A stretch of 64,000 bases of DNA, from assembly GCA_905221605.1 (NCBI GenBank), contig CAJNDS010002691.1, positions 192,001-256,000 of the forward strand, written 5' to 3'. The position numbers and the translations under genes were made by a program. Positions 1 to 12,459 of the stretch are shown here, piece by piece. Below the pieces are notes generated by a model. It made no database searches. It was not told where the DNA came from and was given only the letters and a program-made list of their open reading frames with translations. The DNA is from Symbiodinium natans. Lineage: Eukaryota; Sar; Dinophyceae; Suessiales; Symbiodiniaceae. Position 1 is the stretch's first letter, and every line of letters starts with the position of its first letter.

Positions 1-3000
1 TGTCGCCGTGCCCGGTCCTGCAAGGGTTTAGGGTTGAGGTCCGGGAAATGGCCGAGTTTTCATGCCGACATTGGGAAGCCTTGGGTTTGTGGCATTTAGG
101 GTCTCCTACGGTTTCGTCTTTCTACACGTATACATTTTGAAAGAACTTAGGAGCGACGGGAAATCAATCTGCACACGCCGGGTGCAGGGCCCAGGGTCGA
201 CGGGGTGAGACTCTGGGGCTTAGGTTGTTCGAACTGTTAGAGAGAAACACAGCAACTTCGAGTATTTAGTGCTTGGGCAGGTGGAGCCTAGTTGCAACCC
301 GATGACCAACCTTGAGCCTCGTGACATCCACCGACATCCCCAAAATGCTTGGAACATCTTCTGAAGCACCGAGAAGTTGCACCCCCCCCCTCTTTTGGTC
401 AACTACACCTCAACTTGAAGTCTTCAAGACCAAACCCCAACACCCCGGGAACCGGATCTCAGCTCCCAGCGCAGGGTTCGGGAGCTTGTCCTGGGATCGG
501 AGGAACAGTTCTTGAGAACAGCAACTGCTCGCGGTGGACATTGTGGGCCTTCCAACTGTAGATAACAGTGGGGTCTTGAAAGAGAACTCACCATCCCACT
601 CTGCCTGCCGAACTGTCCTGGACAAAAGGTGGCTTAAGTGGGGCGTGCCTGGCAGGGGAGAGCAATCTGCTATCCAGCTTGGACTTATGCTCCTGGACTG
701 AAGGCTAGACGGGCAAGAGCAAGGATAGAGGAAAAGGCAATGGGAAGTCATGAGGAAGAAACAGCCGGCTGGCTGTGAAGGGACAGCCACTCCAATAAGG
801 AATCTCACTTGCGCCCAGAAAAAGGAAGGAAGAGAACTCAGCTCAGCAAGATGGGGCAACGTTGGCAGGCTCGTAGAGTTCGAACCCTGACTCCTCATTC
901 CTACTGCCCTTCAGCAAAGCCCCAACGACGACGACGGGAAGCTTCATGGAAGGCGTTCTGGGGTAGGTCGAGGGGGTCTGGTGGATGAAGGGTTTAGCTG
1001 GGGCAAGAGCTCCACGTAAGGATTGCTCACGAATTCCCAGGACCTTTCAAGCTTCTGTTCAATTCAAGCCCAAAGCCATGCACAACTACCCGGAGGCCAA
1101 GGTGTCGAGTTAGGCCCAAGGTGTCGAATTTGGCGTTTGTCGGCCCCGAGCCAAGCATCATGAGCACCAGCTGGACCACCCATCGCTCCCAAAATGAGCC
1201 CGGGAATTAGCCGCCCAAAAAGTGGATCGGATTGTGGGGCTCCCCCACCACATGCCACAGATTCGGCCAAGCTATTCGCTGATCCAAAGCTCGGCGGGAG
1301 CTCTCGTAATTGCCCCAGCTATGTAACCCGGCGTAAGGATCCGACTCTCGCTCCCTGAGTTGACCAGGAGCATGCCGATGGGACCTGCCCCTGTTCCGTT
1401 CCGGCGTTCCGTTCCGTTCGGCTGAGTACTCTGCTCTTTGTGGGCGGGGGGATGGGGGAAGAGAGGCAACCCAATGCATGCTGTTCTGCCAAAGCTTCGT
1501 GCCCGCCGTTGTGCAGGGAGCTGGTGCCCATCCTGAGTCACGGAATTCTGGAATTGAGGGTGCTGGTATGGAGGACGCAGACGCTGGACTGCCAAGCACC
1601 AAAGCAAACCGCGCACAAAGCCAGGCCAAAACAGGAGATGGATTGGGAACACTACTCGTGCAAAAGTGTCCTTAGCAAGCCTAGGATTCTGACCCTTCAT
1701 CACAGATCGCGTTCAGTGGGCCGACCTACTTGTCATCCATCTGAGCCACTCCTCCATGGCTGAGTTGAAGATGTTCGTGACCTGGGCACAGGATGTACAA
1801 AGCCCTGGAACATACTCAACATCACCAAGGACCAGGAGCAATATTTTTTGGGGCGCTCGGATTTCATGGCACCTGCGTCGCGCTGGAGAACGGTCGCAGA
1901 CAAAGCAATACCACGGATGAGGTAGTGCCAGGACGGGCTGGAAGTTTTGCGGGCAGAGGTCAGGCGAGAGCACTTCACATCAGCGTAGCCTGCCCAAGGG
2001 CTACTCTTCTCCGAGCTGATCAAAAAGCGACGGGTGGTGGGCGATGGTCCCTGCACCATCAGAAAGGCATCGAAGGAGGCGGAACTGCCCCGAGAAAGAC
2101 AGGTTGGGTTCTTCGAGGGCTTGTCGCCCAAAACGCAAGGGATCGCCTCTGCAAGAATGAGGGGCATGCCGGCCCTGAAAGCATGCAAGCATTGAGAAGC
2201 AAAGCACAACAGCAGGACGGTTCCCGTCGGCCACGTCTCCCAGACGGAATGTGTGGCAGAGCGTCGAGCGCAGGGGACAACCTGCAAGATTGGGCCAGCA
2301 CTCAAGCCCGGAGGTTCTAGGTCCCGGGCATTCGAACGGAAGAGGTTGCGGGTATCCTCCTGTCCAAGATCAGTAGGACGAATATAAGCGGCGCTAGGGT
2401 TGATGATAATACTCAAGGAGCAAGCATGCTGCCTTCTGCTTCTCACCTTCTGCGACTGATGCACTTTGATGTCCACGTCTACCATACGCTTCTGCTTCTG
2501 CGGCCCTAGTTCTCCGAACTAAATCTAAAACCCCAAGCTCCTGAACATGATAAATGGATCGATCAACTGCTCGTCAAACAAGCATCAAGTAAGTCCACAT
2601 AAGTGCCCTAAACACTCAACGCGAGATCGCGTGAACCTGTGAACCTGACATCCTGACGAGCCTGCTTGCGCTCGCGAGTGAAGACCTGGCACAGGGGCCA
2701 GCCGAATGAAAGTTTAGGGCGCGTGCAACCTTCAACTTTTATTAGCCTCTTTTGCCTTCGTGGGAGCTGTTAGCGTAACAGCGAAGAGCAGCGGGGATGT
2801 CACTGGACACCTCCCAAAAAATCCACCATACGCCCTGAAATTCTGAAGCCTGAAGTGCAACATCAAGGCAATGCCGCTTGAAGCTCTGAGCAACAGGGTT
2901 AGAAAGGCCCTACCAGAAACAATGGGACTGCAAAAGTCGCGTAAAGTCTCCCACCTGGCCCATCTCCGCCTTTGTACGCCCGGCATCCTCCTCCGCTTCA

Positions 3001-6000
3001 GCACCTGATGGAGAAAAGTCGAGCGTTGTGGTCCACTTCTCGTAAGAGCACCACTTTGAAGCTGTACTCGTCATACTTGCTCGGCACACGGTTTGGGGGC
3101 AGGGAGTATATGTAGTGTGCTTCTTTTGCCGACGCTGCCGACGCTGGTTGGAGAACATGGGATTGTGGGTACATGGTGCTTTTCTAGCGGTCTACATGTT
3201 TCTTTTTCGGGGGCCAACCGGAGCTTCGAGTTTTCACACGCGTTTTCTTGGTTCAAACCGGAAGCCAACAGCTCGGCTACTCAAAACTTCGGCTACTCCA
3301 AACTGGCTTTGCGGCCCATACCCATAGGTGTGGCAGACTCTTGTCCCAGAAGCCACGGAGCTTGCTTCCCCAAAGGCTTTTCAGTGAGTTCTCCATCCAT
3401 GCGCGATCCTCAACCTCTTCGTGGCCCAATCCCAAACCAGCCTAGACCCTCAACCTTGGCCCCTAAAACGTTGGGGACAACCTACACCAGCGCAACAGAG
3501 ACACCTAGTACACTAGGACCGCATAAAACAGGTGTGATAAAGCACACAAGATCCGCCCAGGTTTGCACAATGCCGCCGAAGCACTGGAGATGCCTTGGAG
3601 GCTGGAATTTAAGGCTTGGGGTTCCAGCTTGGATCATTGCCTCACGTCCGAAGCCTTGCCTCAACTCACCTGAGCGCCGATCCAAGCTGGACGCTCCTCC
3701 GAAAGCGACTGGCCGTGACTTATTCGCCGCCCCCTTTGCCTTTGCCCCCACTCCAAAGCAAGATGCTGGCGCCCACCACTGTGTAGTCCTCGGCACGGGG
3801 GGGGAGATCTCTGGATCTGCGGCCCACTGTTCTGGCCAAGTTTCAAGTTTGAGGTTTTAAGAAGCTAAACGTTGGTGGACATGCGGAGACCAGCGACCAG
3901 ACCAAGAACTAGAGCAGTATCTTTGGGACTTTGGAAGGGGCAAATGGAGGGTTAAGGTCTATTGATCTAGAATGCTAGCTTCCCTGGTTGTGGAAGCCCT
4001 TGCATCGGATTTCAGTTGGTTGTGCCGAGCATCGCTGACACGCGTGCGGAATTTCCAAATCTCTGCCTGCTCAGAGGATTTCATGGTTTCGAGGCTTGAA
4101 CCGAGGATGTTGCGCCTGCGCAAGCCAGCTAACAAACCCTCATGTGCTTGGGGAGGGGGACCTTCTACATCAGGATCCCTGTCGGAAAGCCTTTTGCAAC
4201 GCAAAGGGCTTGCATTCAACAAGGTTTCCCGCAAGGGCCCTTAGTCTCGTAATGCTCCATCGTCGCACACTCTGGAACCTCGGCTGTGCAACTTGCCCGA
4301 AAACATTCAAGCCTGCACCCAGCAGGCATCTTGTACGTTAGAGCTTCTCAAGATGAATACCCCGTATAAGGCAGCAAAGAAACTGGCCGCCATGGGGGTT
4401 TGAGGGCCTACTGTTGATGACCTAAACCGCCCAGGGCTTGGGATCTCAAGCCCTGGAGGCCTCCAGATGAGCAGCAGCGGACTGAGCTTTGCTCCAGCGC
4501 AGCCTCAAGCTTGAAGGAGTTTCGGGTTGTCAAGCCCTACTGTTTGGGGTTTTTTGGGGGGGGGGGGGGGGAGAGGGGCTTTGGACTCAGAGGGTGGTTG
4601 AGGATTCGGGCTTAGGAGCACAAAAAGGTTTCGGGATGCAGGATTAGGGATCCTGCTATATACTTACTTAGTTTAATGGCCTGCGGGGCTTGAAGGTTTC
4701 AGGGTTATGGAAGTGGTACTGAGCGCACCCTCCGACAAATTCCCTACCTCATTTACAGCACAGCCCAGCCAGGGAAGACCAGATGCGTGAAACGAAAACG
4801 TGCGACCAGTCCTCCGGCATTCATTGGGTGTTCAGGGCTTGGGGTCTACTCCTGAGTGCTCTATGCACACTATAGCCTTGCTGGAGGCTTGCTGCTGCTG
4901 TTTGGCTTTGCTGACACTGCGCCCGCGTGTTTCGGCTTTTAGGGCTGCTTAGCTTTAGGCTTTAGGGCTGGGGGTCTTCTAGGGTTTAGGCTTCAGGGTT
5001 CGGGGCATCGGGCTTAAGGTCTAAGGGTCTAGTGGTTTAGTGTTCGGTGTGTAGGTAAGGGCATAGGATCCATCCTTCTGGATTTTTTTTTTTGAGCCGA
5101 CGCCTCTTTACTACATCAGCAGCGCAGTAGGCCGTTCTTGTGGGTCTCAACACTGGAGGTGAAACAGTCGCAGGCGCGAAAACCAAAGCAAACACACACC
5201 GAAAACACCACCAAACACAACCACAAAAACCCGCAGCAACCCGCCAAAACCAATGCGCCAAACGTCTAGGTGTCCCCCGCGCTCAGTACTCGAGGTCGTC
5301 GCAGAAATCCAGGTGTAATCGAGCAGCGCAGAGCATGCGGGGGAGTCGCAAAATGCGAGAGTATGCCAGATCATCAAAACCACCATCATGAAGCCACAGG
5401 TGCAACAAAGGTCAGCACGGAAAGCTGTAAATCTACGGGGTAGGAGTTTTTGGCTCTCAGTGCAGGCCACAGAATGCACAAGCGAAGACATGCAGAATAA
5501 ACGAGTCGCGAGCGAGAAACAAAAAATAGTCACAAGCCGGACAAAAAATGGCACAAATCGAGTGCAAGATGCCCTCCCAGTGGACTTCTCAGTCTTGAAA
5601 CCCTGCCAAGGGTTCGTCCGGTCTTGGGGGAAGACAGAAACTTCAATTATAAGGATCGGCACAAGAATACAGCTTTCGTCAGGTATTGACATGTATGAAG
5701 GCTAGTGTGTGCCTACAACTCAAGGAGACAAAATCATACAAGAAGGCGGCGCCCTAGACCTGAGAGGGTATCTCTGTGATGACTTTGAACGGAGCCCCCG
5801 GCCAAGTCCTGAGATGAAGGTGCTCAGTGCCGAGACTGCCGGGAGCCCCCAGCGCTGGAGGCCTTGGGGCAGCCAGGTCCTCGAGACAGCAATTTTTAGG
5901 GTTTTTTGGCTGCTTCTTGGCTGCTCTTAGCAGATGGGCGTTGATGCGTTCTTTATCTGTTCTTTTTCTATCTCAAGCTCTGCATGAAGCTTGTATAGCG

Positions 6001-6629
6001 TTCTTTTCGCCGCACATGACATCCAACAATGAACGTTGCATCATCACTGTTTCGGGTACTAGCGGGCACGCGAGACCTGCGTGGCAGATCACTGCGGTGG
6101 GAGTTTATCACGACCCCAAAGACTCCTGTGCTACCTGAAGCAACAATATGTAAAGGAGCTTCTCTGTAAAGTGCCGTATAGACTCCCTCCCTCTGAGAAT
6201 ACAATGGAAGATCGAGGCGCCAGAGTCTTGAGGCCCCTACGAGCTATCAACTCTCCAAATTCTGACCCTCTAGGCCTGCCTTTAGGCCCCACACCCGGAG
6301 CCTAAACCTTCTGCTCGAGCCGAGCATCGCGTACGTTGCGGCGGCACCTGTGAGCTTCCAGCAGGCGCAAGAAATGCTGCGATCACTCACTCACACACTC
6401 AGCGCCAAATCCGAAGAAAAGGAGCGCGGCACGGGTGAAAAAAACTCGAACATGGAAACTACACAGGGGTTGTATCTGTACAAGAGGCATGTAATCAGAG
6501 ACTCGTGGTAACCCAGTGAACTACTTTGTACTTACTGTGTAAGCCCGTAGACCGATTTGGGCGTAATTGTCCAATTTTCTGTGCAGCGATGATCTTCATA
6601 GGTGTGTTTTGGCGATTGTTTGGCTGGTT
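1..6629. other. gene-free stretch, no recognisable gene
   Basis: I find no recognisable protein family here on either strand. Open frames up to about 250 codons exist (1733-2485 minus, 3093-3860 plus), but their translations are Ser/Pro/Arg/Cys-rich without motifs, as expected of chance frames in DNA of balanced base composition. Decayed TTTAGGG-like words (GGTTTAGGG, GCTTAGG) occur at the left edge and densely around 4930-5040. A plus-strand frame near 1999-2205 (SELIKKRRVVGDGP...) has more ordinary composition and could be an exon remnant, but I do not recognise it. Confidence 0.6.
4556..4571. repeat. poly-G tract
   Basis: An uninterrupted run of 16 G preceded by GTTTGGGGTTTTTT. G-runs of this kind recur in the window (43094-43109, and as poly-C at 12447-12459 and 38649-38671). 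Confidence 0.95.
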
Positions 6630-7960
6630 TGCTAATCATGTCTATTTAGACGGTTCTTTGCAGCGCTTTGTAGGAGGGTTAGATCTAGATCTGACGGTAT
6701 GTTTGCTTGCGGCTTTCTGCATGCTTTCAAGGCATCTTTCGTTGTTCCTTGAAGCCAGCCAGCTCTTGGTCTGCATATTCTTCTGTAGTAATGTATCCGC
6801 CGCGAAGTGGTTCCAAATTCGAATCGAACTTGTCTTAGCGGGTCGTACCTGTCAGCCCTGAGTATGTGTCGTAGTAATTTTATCTTTGACATTTCCAGCA
6901 TTCCGAGAGCTTTTGAGCCTGAAATCCATAGGTTTTTGATTTTGTTCATGACACTATTGTTAGTTTGGGCTCTCTGGACATGAGTTGGTGGATTTTGCAT
7001 TCGTCTGAAAATTTCATTTGGAAGGCATCCAACTTGTTCAGCTCATCTTGCGTCAACTGTATGGATTCAAGCCCGTACAATATCTTTGAACTTACAATTG
7101 CATTGAACACCTGCAACTTCCATTTGCTGCTAGTGTTCGCTTTGTTCCAAAATATGTTCATTCGCTTGGCTGTTTTGAAAGCCACAGCCATTCCATTCAG
7201 AACTTCTTGCATTGTTGTTGACACTGTCTGTCAGGAGAGATCCCCAGTACACAGCTTGGTGTTGGCGCGGTACATTCGTGCCAACTCGGTATTTTATGGT
7301 TCATATACGTCTGTTGGGTGTCAGGTTGATGCATCTGTCGTAGTTGAGTTTCGTTGTGATACCAAGAGTTTTTCTCGACTTCTGCCAGCAGTTTGTTCAG
7401 AGATTGTGTGTGTGTGATTTCCGAAAATCAGGGTATCGTCCGCATAAAGAACTTCGCCAAAGTGTATTCCTGAAATTGGTTGTCGCGGTTTCGAGTCTCT
7501 TTTTCATGTTAGTGAAAATCACAAGTAAAAACAGATAAGGTGATAGCTGACAACCTTACCGTATTCCGCACTGCTGTGTGACGAACTTGGAGTTGCCTTC
7601 GTTACTATGAGGCGAGAACGATCAACTTTGTCAAATGCCTTCTCCCAGTCCAGTAAAACGATGGCCATGTTGTCTCCTGATTTCTCAGCTATATCCTGCA
7701 ATCTGCGTGCGACGAATATCGCGTGACTTGTATCGAGTCTTTATTATTCACTTGCTCTTTTTGATTAAGGAAGCAATGATTTTATAGAAAGTTTGAAGCA
7801 ACGCGATGGGTCTGTAACTTTCCAGTTTGCTTGAATCTCCTTGTGGCTTAGTGAAGTGAGGTTTCAAGAGTTCCGGGAGCATGCATGATGCTGGATCTCT
7901 GAATTGAGGACGTCGGATTCCGGAGAATTTAGGTAGGATTGAATGACCGGGCAAGGAGGG
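6630..7960 (-). pseudogene. decayed LINE (non-LTR) retrotransposon, RT to C-terminus
   Basis: The minus strand holds an ordered but broken series of non-LTR reverse transcriptase motifs. At about 7770-7825 is SYRPIALLQTFYKIIASLI (RT blocks 1-2). At about 7627-7662 is LLDWEKAFDKVD (motif A). At 7530-7560 is GCQLSPYLFLL (motif B) preceded by an in-frame TAA (7556-7558) where RQGC is expected. At 7435-7446 is YADD (motif C) followed by TLIFGN. At about 7060-7130 is FNAIVSSKILYGLES, and at 6650-6880 LLRHILRADRYDPLRQV and RPRAGWLQGTTKDAL, both typical of LINE C-termini. The parts lie in different frames separated by stops and frameshifts. No endonuclease domain is seen upstream, so the copy is probably 5'-truncated; a 5' end near 7960 is my estimate. 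It cannot encode a working enzyme as read. Confidence 0.85.
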
Positions 7961-8079
7961 TGAACTCAGGGCTATTCAGGAACTGAACAACAGCCCAGGC
8001 TTGCGGGCCAGAACGGCAAAACGGGGCTGAGCCAGTTGATAGGACCTCCAAGTATTCCTGTCAGACCTACTTCTCCTGG

Positions 8080-9110
8080 GCCCGGCTGGAATCTGGAATC
8101 AGAATCGGCTTAAAATTGGTTTTAAGCCGGCGGCTCGGTTAGTTGGGACGGTCTCTGTTCAAGAGCTTGAAACCCTTTTTAAGCTACCGTGGGGCCAAGC
8201 AAGACCTTGGGGTCTTGCGCGGCTTATAACCGGCTTTAAGCTCTGCCTGGGCCCGGTGAGCTTGAAACCAATCTTAAGCCGATTGGGTTTGCTTACTCCT
8301 TGCGTCCTCCAACCCTACACCAGAACCCTAACCCCTAAACCCAAAAACTTTCCCTTGCACCCCCAAGCCTGCAAAACTCCGAGGCCGTAAACCCCCAAGT
8401 TCAGTGCTAACAACCTGGAAAACTCTTTAGGGTTTAGGGTTCAGGGTTGAGGGTTTAGGATCCAGTACAAACAAAAACTGGCCAAACAAGAACAGCATCT
8501 CCGCCCACACTTACTCCTCTCCTATACCATCTCTCCGGGCTAGAGCCAGGATCGCAAGCAGTTTCGAGTTTTGCAGTGGTCTCGAGGAAACATCTTTGTG
8601 GGTCTCACTCAGGTTTCAGGGTTGAGGTTAAGGGTTTAGAAGCCAGTGACCAATCTTCACAACTGAAGTAGAGAGCCTGGTTTTTAGATGAGGTTGGCCC
8701 AGGAGCCCTCAAGCCGGGTTTCAGCCTGCCCGGATGGTTGAATCCGGTTTTAAGCCTGTTTAGGGGCGTCTGCCAGGAGGGTTGAAACCGGTTTGAAGCC
8801 TCTGTAGGGGTGTGTGCCAGGAGGGTTGAAACCCGCTTTAAGCTGAGTCTGGGCCTGCGGCTTCCCGGAGTCAAGCTGCAGCAGAGCGAATACGAGATTT
8901 CTTCCGGTGTTAAGCCATTCTGCTCTTGTTTGGGTTCGAGACCGGTTTTAAGCTGACCGGTCGTACTGTCCCATCGCTGCGGAAGGCTTAAAACCGGCGC
9001 CAACCCACAGAAGAATACATGAGCTTAAATCCGGAAGCAAGCCTGGGGTGGGGTAGTCCAAACCAACCTCAGGTTTGGCTTAAAATCTGCTTTAACCCAA
9101 ACCTGATTCC
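8080..9110. repeat. field of dispersed GGCTTAAAACC / GGTTTTAAGCC palindromic repeats
   Basis: At least ten copies of a short imperfect palindrome occur in both orientations. The half-site is GGCTTAAAACC and the full form is GAAACCGGTTTTAAGC. Examples lie near 8105-8135, 8220-8245, 8260-8285, 8730-8755, 8783-8800, 8826-8845, 8940-8960 and 8985-9000. Two copies at about 8775-8800 and 8821-8845 sit inside a longer direct repeat (GCCAGGAGGGTTGAAACC, spacing about 46 bp). A degenerate TTTAGGG run interrupts the field at 8425-8460. No coding function is supported. Confidence 0.75.
8425..8462. repeat. interstitial telomere-like TTTAGGG run, degenerate
   Basis: Contains TTTAGGGTTTAGGGTTCAGGG and variants. 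TTTAGGG is the telomere unit of dinoflagellates and many plants; at this internal site it is a short interstitial relic. Confidence 0.8.
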
Positions 9111-9264
9111 TGATTACAGCTGATGTCTACTTCTCCTTCCAGTCCTGCTACAATACTCATGCTACTCTGACTTCTGCTCTTTCTCCGACCCACTGCATCC
9201 TTCTCCTCGCAGGAGAACTCAGACTAGACTGCGAGTGCTTCTATTACGACAACTGCCACACCTA

Positions 9265-9345
9265 CCAAGGCTACTTGCTACTGCCACTACTACTGCTACT
9301 GCCACTGCTGCCGATGCAGCTACTGCTACTGCCAGAAATCACTAT
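9265..9345. repeat. CTACTGCCA-type imperfect trinucleotide repeat
   Basis: Alternating CTACTGCCACTACTACTGC-type triplets, read as Thr/Ala or Leu/Pro tracts depending on frame. It looks like a simple repeat, not a coding region. Confidence 0.75.
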
Positions 9346-12300
9346 CACTATCACAACTGCGACTGCGATCACCACAGTCACGACTCATACGACCGAGTAC
9401 TAACAAACCCAGTGGCACCTCCGCTGCGAACTAATGCCAGAAGCAGGGAAAGCAGGTTCAAGATCACGAGCCTGGGTTGGAAAAAGATGTAGAAGACTGC
9501 TTGGGTCATTCAAAGGACGCTGACAGAGCACAAGCCGGGATCGGAGGCTTCGAGCAGGTCGAGAAGGTGGCCAGGGCGCAACGTCCAACATTTTCGGACT
9601 TGGAATGTACTTGGAGCTAAGAGGTCCTTGGGTCGGGGTTGCATTCCTCCTACATCCTCTTAGGGAGTTGACTGTTCGCAGCCAAACCCCGAACCCAACA
9701 CCACCGCCTCAGAACTGAAGGAAAAGTCAGATACTGGAAATTGTGGTACTGCTGTCAAACCCCACGAATTCACCGATAGTAAGGTTTCAGTCGAAGCCCG
9801 GAAAACTAAACCCCCCAAGCCCGAAGCTGTAGCCCTGACAGCCCAAACTTCGAAGCCCCTGGCACATGGGGAAATTGCAGATTTCCCCCTTTGCTGGCTC
9901 CGAAGCACCCTATAAACCCGAAAACACAGTCCAGGCTGGAGCACGTGTAGACCATGATCACAGCCCAGCACTGTTCCTTGAAGCTGGATTCGGGATGAAT
10001 CTGACGAGGGTGGGACTTTAAGGCTTAGGTTTTTGGGTTTGAAGTTGGGGTCCGGGTCTCAGGGCGAAGGGGGTTGAGTTGAAGCAAAGATGAATCAGAC
10101 CCGATGCCTCGGCAGAGGTAATATTTCAATGGTGGCGCACCTGGCTTGTTCCAACAGACTCAGCCCGCACATGTATTGAGGTGCCTCTTCTAGCATTTCC
10201 TTGACTGTTGGGGGTAGTTTGTCTGCCAGTATCTGAGGACCTCGTGATCAGGGACCAGGGACCAAATTTTGCCAAAGCCTCCGCAGAGCCATGAGGTGAT
10301 CTTAAATACGTTCCAAGAGGTTCCAAGTAGGTTCCAAGTAGAGAGCAACAATTTGTGAAGTGCCAGCATGTACATCGACCAGAAAGGGAGATGAACCGGC
10401 AAACGCAGCAGTTGTGAAACCCAACATGTTACCCAGCTTCGATGAAAGCCCTGGAGTACCCCGGATCTACAAGAGAGCAAAGTCTCCACCTTTGCCACTC
10501 CACGCAGCCTCGGCGTCAGAAATTGCTTGCCAAGTATTGGACGGCTTTCGGAAGTGGAGGCCCAGGTTGGGAGTTTGGAGCCAAGCTTTTCTCCTTGAAA
10601 AGGCAAGGACGAGCCCTCCCCAAGGGAGCGCCCAGTTCCCTGGCAAGTTGGGTCTCGGCTCCCAAAGGCCAGAAACGAACTCAACCTGAGGCCGGAGCAC
10701 CGAACTTGAACAAAAGGACTGCTCTGCTCTCTGAAAGGAATCCTGAACCCTGCCAGAAAGAAGGAACAAACAGAAGGGACCCTCATTCCTGCTACCTGTA
10801 TCATCCCTATACGGTATATTTCTGAACCACCTGGGCAGCCGAGCAACTGCAACTCTAGCTCACTGGCCGCCCTCACAGCCCAAACGTCAGCCAAGTCGGA
10901 GGTGTCGTTGCCTTGTTGAATGCAATTATCACGAATTGTCGGCTGCGGGCTACAGGGCCTGGGGCTCAGGGTCAAGAGGACAACAATAGTCAGTGGGGAC
11001 ACCAGCAAGAGGGCACCCTTGCAAAGACCTGACTTGGGTTTCACTCTCTCAAACCTTTTCTGCAAGATATCAGGTCCCAGGCGCTTGCCAAGATAACGAA
11101 GTTGCTGAGGCACATGGACCTAAGCATGCGAACTGCACGTAGCGTGGAATTCCATTTTCTGCCACACGAAACTTCGGGACAAGCAAAACCCCAATTCCGA
11201 GCTTAACCGGTACTTCGAACCGTTTCAAGGGTTTCCATGCCCTTGGCTCGGGAAGAGCTCCGTGAAACTGAACTTTGGATTCTGCTGCGTTCCCCACCTT
11301 TTGGGGGATCCGGAATTGAAGTTCGTCCCTCATCCCCAGACATCAGGCTACACGGCTTCGGGTTGGCGCAGGGGTTTGGACCGGCAAGCAGCCTTGAGCC
11401 GAACCCAATGCCAGTGAGTGGAAGAAAAAAGAGCTGCTAGACGAAACCCTCGGTTTTTGTGGTTGGCGAGGGGCAGCTTGTCTTCAGTGTGGCCGCCGGA
11501 ACACTCGCGAGGGTTGAGTGGGTCCATGACCACGCCTGACTCCAGAATGGAGAATGATTCTTAATCATGTTACGTGCGCCCTTTTTCCTTCGGTGATTGT
11601 TATTGTAGGCTGGCAGTTGCAGAAATTGTGCTTGGGAAGGGACAGAGCTGAAGTGTCCCAGGTTGGACGATGCATACATAGTCAGCACTCCCTCAACCCG
11701 ATACCCTCAATCGTCGTCCCTGAACCTGTATCCTGCCATCCATGGGCATACTCAAACCAAAAACCTTCAAAGTCTCGGGAGAAGCAGCCACAGCATGCAG
11801 CAGAGAATCAGAGTTTTGCTATCTGCGGGCCCCTTCGCAGGTAAGTCAGGAAGAGCTCGCAGATCTCAGGCTGCGAGAGCATGTCGACCTGACTTATTTG
11901 ATGCGTGCTTAAGACCAAGAGAACTCCGAAACCCCAAATTCTGTGGGTTGCCGTTGAGAGACTTGACCGAAACTTGCCATAACCCCATAACATGGAGGAT
12001 AGAGCGCATAAAGCGTGTCTTCCGCTTTCTATGGTAACAGTTGCTTGCAGAACCTGACAACAGCAACCAAGTCTCTAGCCCTGATGTCCCTGGATCTTCT
12101 GAGTCCGGTCTTCAACTGAAAATACGGTTCTCATGCATTTCACCATAGAAGCTTATGCAGGTGCAACTGATAAGATGGCCTTTTCTGGCAGCGAAGCCCA
12201 GGGAGACACTTTGGCATCAGCTGTGTGCCTTACCTCTAGCACCTTACCTGCAGGCCAGTCCATGGCCCGGGTCATGGACCTCTATTTATACAGGAATGCC

Positions 12301-12446
12301 AGGAATGCAAAAAGAATCCCCTGAGAAACCCTAAGCCCCCAAGGACGAACTCTGAGCTGCAAGCCCTACGCAAACAAAGCTCAAAGGTTCATTACAATGT
12401 GCATGTTTGGCCCAAGAAAAGTTCTTTAAGCCCTGCCATACATTCA

Positions 12447-12459
12447 CCCCCCCCCCCCC
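12447..12459. repeat. poly-C tract
   Basis: A run of 13 C; a short C-run (CCATCCCCCCCC) follows near 12519. Confidence 0.9.

Noticed and set aside
835-900. tRNA-like GTTCGAACC with GGCTCGTAG before it
   Set aside because: Neither a paired T-stem nor a matching acceptor stem can be formed, and no A-box is at the right distance.
1733-2485. 250-codon minus-strand frame
   Set aside because: Translation has no recognisable domain and overlaps another open frame on the opposite strand of equal plausibility.
3093-3860. 255-codon plus-strand frame
   Set aside because: Pro/Ser/Lys-rich chance-like translation without motif.
10190-11113. 307-codon minus-strand frame
   Set aside because: No motif, Ser/Leu/Arg-rich chance composition, no conserved-looking context; long frames are expected by chance in 64 kb of this composition.
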